The notes below the pieces were generated by a model. That model worked only from the letters and a program-made list of their open reading frames with translations. It was not told where the DNA came from and searched no databases. Below, piece after piece: positions 61,457 to 64,000 of a stretch of 64,000 bases of DNA. The stretch's first letter is position 1. Every line of letters begins with the position of its first letter. Made by a program: the position numbers and the translations under genes. The DNA is from Burkholderiales bacterium (lineage in GTDB: Bacteria > Pseudomonadota > Gammaproteobacteria > Burkholderiales > Burkholderiaceae_D), in the NCBI GenBank assembly GCA_016196925.1, contig JACPWS010000046.1, positions 1 to 64,000 on the forward strand, given 5' to 3'.

Positions 61457-62434
61457 TTACACCCTGATACGTATCAGTTTGCGCATCCAGAACACGCCGA
61501 CCACCATCAGTGTCCCCATCACCATGAGCATTTTTTCACCGACAGGATCGGTCCATAGCAAGCTCATGAATTTGGGATTAACTAGCTGCAACACCGCCGC
61601 CATTGCGAAAGGCAGCAAGCCCAATACCCATGCAGACAGACGCCCTTCGGCGGAAAATACCTGGATCTGGCCGAACAGCTTGAGCCGTTCGCGCACGATG
61701 GTTGCAATGTTGTTCAGCAATTCAGTCAGGTTGCCGCCGGTCTCACGCTGGATCAATACTGCAACCACAAAAAAGCCGACATCGGTTTCCGGTACGCGGG
61801 TCGCCAGATTGGCCAGCGCGTCTTGCATCGATACCCCGTAGTTGACCTCATCGAATACGATGCGGAATTCTTCTGCGATCGGGGAAGGTATTTCATCACC
61901 GACCATTTTGATCGCCGATGGCAAGGCATGACCTGCGCGCATGGCGCGGCTCATCAGATCCAGAGCGTCCGGCAACTGCTCCTCTATCCTGGTTAAGCGT
62001 TTGCGCCTTTTGCTCAGCACCACTAACCACGGGAAGAACAATGCAACAAGCGCCAGCCCCAACGCGGGCAACGCAGGTACGTGTATCAACCATAGCAAGA
62101 TCAGCGCCATCGCTCCGCAGCCCAGTGACGCCATAAGAAAACGCGCCACATTCAGCGTCATCCCCGATTGCTCCAACAATCTATCCAGACTATGGATGCG
62201 CGGCACCATCAACAATATCCGCTGTATTCCTTGCGACTCGCTTAACAGGCGAGTTTTGAGTATGGATATGTTGCTATGGTCGATGTGGGAACCAGCTGAC
62301 ATCACTTGCAAGCGATGCGCGATACGTTTTGCTTCCGGCCCATGCGATGTATTCCAAGTTACATAGACACCTTCAATCAACAATACGACGGCGATGAAGG
62401 TTGCTAGCACAAAGAAAATATACAGATAATCCAT
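61457..62434 (-). CDS. tadB: Tad pilus inner-membrane protein TadB
   Basis: 325-aa T2SF-family protein. The domain signature LPDALDLMSRAMRAGHALPSAIKMVGDEIPSPIAEEFR and RVPETDVGFFVVAVLIQRETGGNLTELLNNIATIVRERLKL are clear. Several membrane segments. 39 bp after tadA. Confidence 0.9.
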   Translation of the reverse strand: MDYLYIFFVLATFIAVVLLIEGVYVTWNTSHGPEAKRIAHRLQVMSAGSHIDHSNISILKTRLLSESQGIQRILLMVPRIHSLDRLLEQSGMTLNVARFLMASLGCGAMALILLWLIHVPALPALGLALVALFFPWLVVLSKRRKRLTRIEEQLPDALDLMSRAMRAGHALPSAIKMVGDEIPSPIAEEFRIVFDEVNYGVSMQDALANLATRVPETDVGFFVVAVLIQRETGGNLTELLNNIATIVRERLKLFGQIQVFSAEGRLSAWVLGLLPFAMAAVLQLVNPKFMSLLWTDPVGEKMLMVMGTLMVVGVFWMRKLIRIRV

Positions 62435-62473
62435 ATTCTTCTCCCGTAGACAATTTCAGTCAGCGATTGCCGC

Positions 62474-63862
62474 TCAGACTCGCGCTCCATCGGTTTCGTA
62501 GTGGCGGGTAGGATCGAACAAGGCATCCGGCAAATCAATACCGTAGATATGCAGACGTTCGCTAAACAAAGGTCTGACACCGGTTGCACAGAAATATCCG
62601 GTAACGGCGCCATTAGCGGTCACGCCGGTTTGTTTGAAACCGAAGATTTCCTGCATTGTGATGATATCTCCTTCCATGCCGGTAATTTCCTGGATACTGA
62701 CCAGCTTGCGTTTGCCGTCCGACAAACGCGCCACCTGGATCACCACCGTAATCGCCGAACTGATCTGGTGTCGCATCACCTTGGACGGCAGGTTCATGCC
62801 CGCCAAGCCCAGCATGTTTTCCAGCCGCGTCAACGCATCCCTTGGCGCATTCGCGTGTATGGTTGCCAGGGAGCCTTCGTGGCCGGTATTCATCGCTTGC
62901 AACATATCGATCGCTTCCGCACCGCGCACCTCGCCAACGATGATGCGGTCGGGGCGCATGCGCAAGGCATTGCGAACCAGCGCCCGCTGTGGAACTTCAC
63001 CCTTGCCTTCGATATTTGGCGGGCGAGTCTCCAGTCTGACCACATGCGGCTGCTGCATTTGTAATTCGGCGGCGTCCTCAATCGTGACCACGCGTTCAGC
63101 GGTGGCGATATAGCCGGACAGGATATTTAACAGCGTAGTTTTACCGCTGCCGGTACCGCCTGAGATGATCATGTTGACCTTGGCTTTTACCAGGCCCTCC
63201 AGCATTTGCGCCATCGCCGGGATCAGACTCTGGAAACGGATGAAATCGTCCATCGTCAAGGGTTTGAGCGCAAAACGCCGGATGGACACGATGGGGCCGT
63301 CGATTGCCAATGGCGGAATAATCACGTTGACCCGTGAACCGTCCGGCAAACGTGCATCGACCATAGGGCTGGATTCGTCCACCCTGCGCCCCACGCGCGA
63401 CACGATCTTGTCGATGATTTTCATCAGGTGCGCATTGTCGTTGAAACATATGTCGGTCGCTTCGAGTTTGCCGAAACGTTCTACATACACTTGCTTGAAG
63501 GTGTTGACCAGGATGTCGGAAACGTCGGGGTCAGCCATCAACAATTCCAGCGGGCCCAGCCCGAACATCTCGAACTGGATGTCCCGCACGATATCCTTAC
63601 GCTCACTATCATTGACGACAACGTTTTCTTCGTTTAACAGTTCCTCCACCAATTTTCTCAATTCTTCCCTAAGCTGCGCCTGACTCAGCTTTTCCATCAC
63701 TTGCAAATCTATTCTGTCCAACAGTATGCGGTGGATACGCGCTTTCAATTCCCGGTAAACACGTTTGTCGGTGAATAGGGTGTTTGCGCTGGGTCCGGCG
63801 ATGGCGGTATTCGGGCCTGTGGTGGCGCTGATGCTCCCTTCCAATCTGTCTCGTAATGACAT
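62474..63862 (-). CDS. tadA: Tad pilus assembly ATPase TadA (CpaF)
   Basis: 462-aa secretion ATPase powering pilus extension and retraction. Walker [10 protein letters not shown] at 235-242, Asp box and His box ([28 protein letters not shown]) intact. N-terminal three-helix region (about 35-110). Shine-Dalgarno AGGAG 8 nt ahead of the ATG. Upstream genes (tadZ, rcpA, rcpC, flp) would lie beyond the window edge. Confidence 0.94.
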   Translation of the reverse strand: MSLRDRLEGSISATTGPNTAIAGPSANTLFTDKRVYRELKARIHRILLDRIDLQVMEKLSQAQLREELRKLVEELLNEENVVVNDSERKDIVRDIQFEMFGLGPLELLMADPDVSDILVNTFKQVYVERFGKLEATDICFNDNAHLMKIIDKIVSRVGRRVDESSPMVDARLPDGSRVNVIIPPLAIDGPIVSIRRFALKPLTMDDFIRFQSLIPAMAQMLEGLVKAKVNMIISGGTGSGKTTLLNILSGYIATAERVVTIEDAAELQMQQPHVVRLETRPPNIEGKGEVPQRALVRNALRMRPDRIIVGEVRGAEAIDMLQAMNTGHEGSLATIHANAPRDALTRLENMLGLAGMNLPSKVMRHQISSAITVVIQVARLSDGKRKLVSIQEITGMEGDIITMQEIFGFKQTGVTANGAVTGYFCATGVRPLFSERLHIYGIDLPDALFDPTRHYETDGARV

Positions 63863-64000
63863 GATGTTGCTCCTTGTTCACTCCTGCGAACGCTTATTCT
63901 GCTCCGGAGAGCATGGGATGCTGGCATCCCGTATCGCTACCCGATGGACACAAAAGCGTATCCACCACTGTTTATGATGGAAGCACGGATTTATCCGGAT
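63863..64000. other. Window edge upstream of tadA
   Basis: A hairpin GGGATG-CTG-GCATCCC lies near 63911-63929. On the minus strand a frame open from the edge to a stop at 63878 (40 codons) does not look like a tad gene. Undecided. Confidence 0.4.

Noticed and set aside
63878-64000. 40-codon minus-strand frame at the right edge as the end of a tad gene
   Set aside because: Its residues do not resemble TadZ or other pilus proteins and the DNA contains a hairpin repeat; the window is too short to decide.
63984-64000. Third copy of the MITE-like element at the window edge
   Set aside because: Only about 12 bp match the flank of copy B; too little sequence remains.

Overview
The window reads as chromosomal DNA of a betaproteobacterium, most likely Burkholderiales/Oxalobacteraceae. 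This is inferred from gene order and protein style (tig-clpP-clpX-lon, rpsF-priB-rpsR-rplI-dnaB, leuC-ecn-leuD-leuB-asd-fimV-truA, lepA-lepB-DUF4845-rnc-era-recO-pdxJ-acpS, and the hpnCDE squalene genes), not from a database search. The first 47 kb is mostly conserved housekeeping sequence. The last 16 kb is accessory.

Layout. 1-470: non-coding and rich in dispersed repeats. 471-5671: squalene/hopanoid precursor genes hpnE, hpnD and hpnC (minus strand), with hpnC separated from hpnDE by a repeat-built lipoprotein gene, an M24 peptidase and a small lipoprotein. 5882-10155: two-gene RND efflux operon behind TetR-like palindromes. 10353-16561: tRNA-Leu and the proteostasis block tig, clpP, clpX, lon. 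16790-22643: lexA with two SOS boxes, the rpsF operon with a probable S6:S18 leader RNA, dnaB, and a DUF47-Pit phosphate uptake pair. 22728-28249 (minus strand): secreted HExxH protein, LytTR regulator with LytS-like kinase, and a REC/degenerate GGDEF/EAL phosphodiesterase. 28486-38450: aroC, leucine biosynthesis, asd, fimV, truA. 38622-48050: lepA to uvrC and pgsA, tightly packed. 48101-48632: four tRNA genes.

48633-64000 is accessory. A small segment downstream of tRNA-Leu(TAA) is flanked by an imperfect 47-bp direct repeat. It holds an IS66-type remnant, a RelE/HigB-HigA toxin-antitoxin pair with an apparently leaderless toxin promoter, and a truncated third reading frame that stops exactly in the second repeat. 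Next come two exported proteins, then a secreted metzincin-like protease on the opposite strand. The protease leader contains a convincing c-di-GMP-I (GEMM) riboswitch and a hairpin that can mask the Shine-Dalgarno sequence. A LuxR-type regulator whose receiver domain has lost its phosphoacceptor Asp is divergent from it. The window ends in a tad-type pilus cluster (tadA, tadB, tadC) followed by an Ig-like lipoprotein and a TPR/LytR_C lipoprotein.

The most interesting theme is c-di-GMP. The window holds an EAL phosphodiesterase, a c-di-GMP riboswitch in front of a secreted protease, fimV and tad pilus genes, and a probably phosphorylation-independent LuxR regulator. Whether they form one surface-lifestyle circuit is inference. 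A second theme is a family of about 150-bp elements with terminal inverted repeats (144-300 and 56547-56697).
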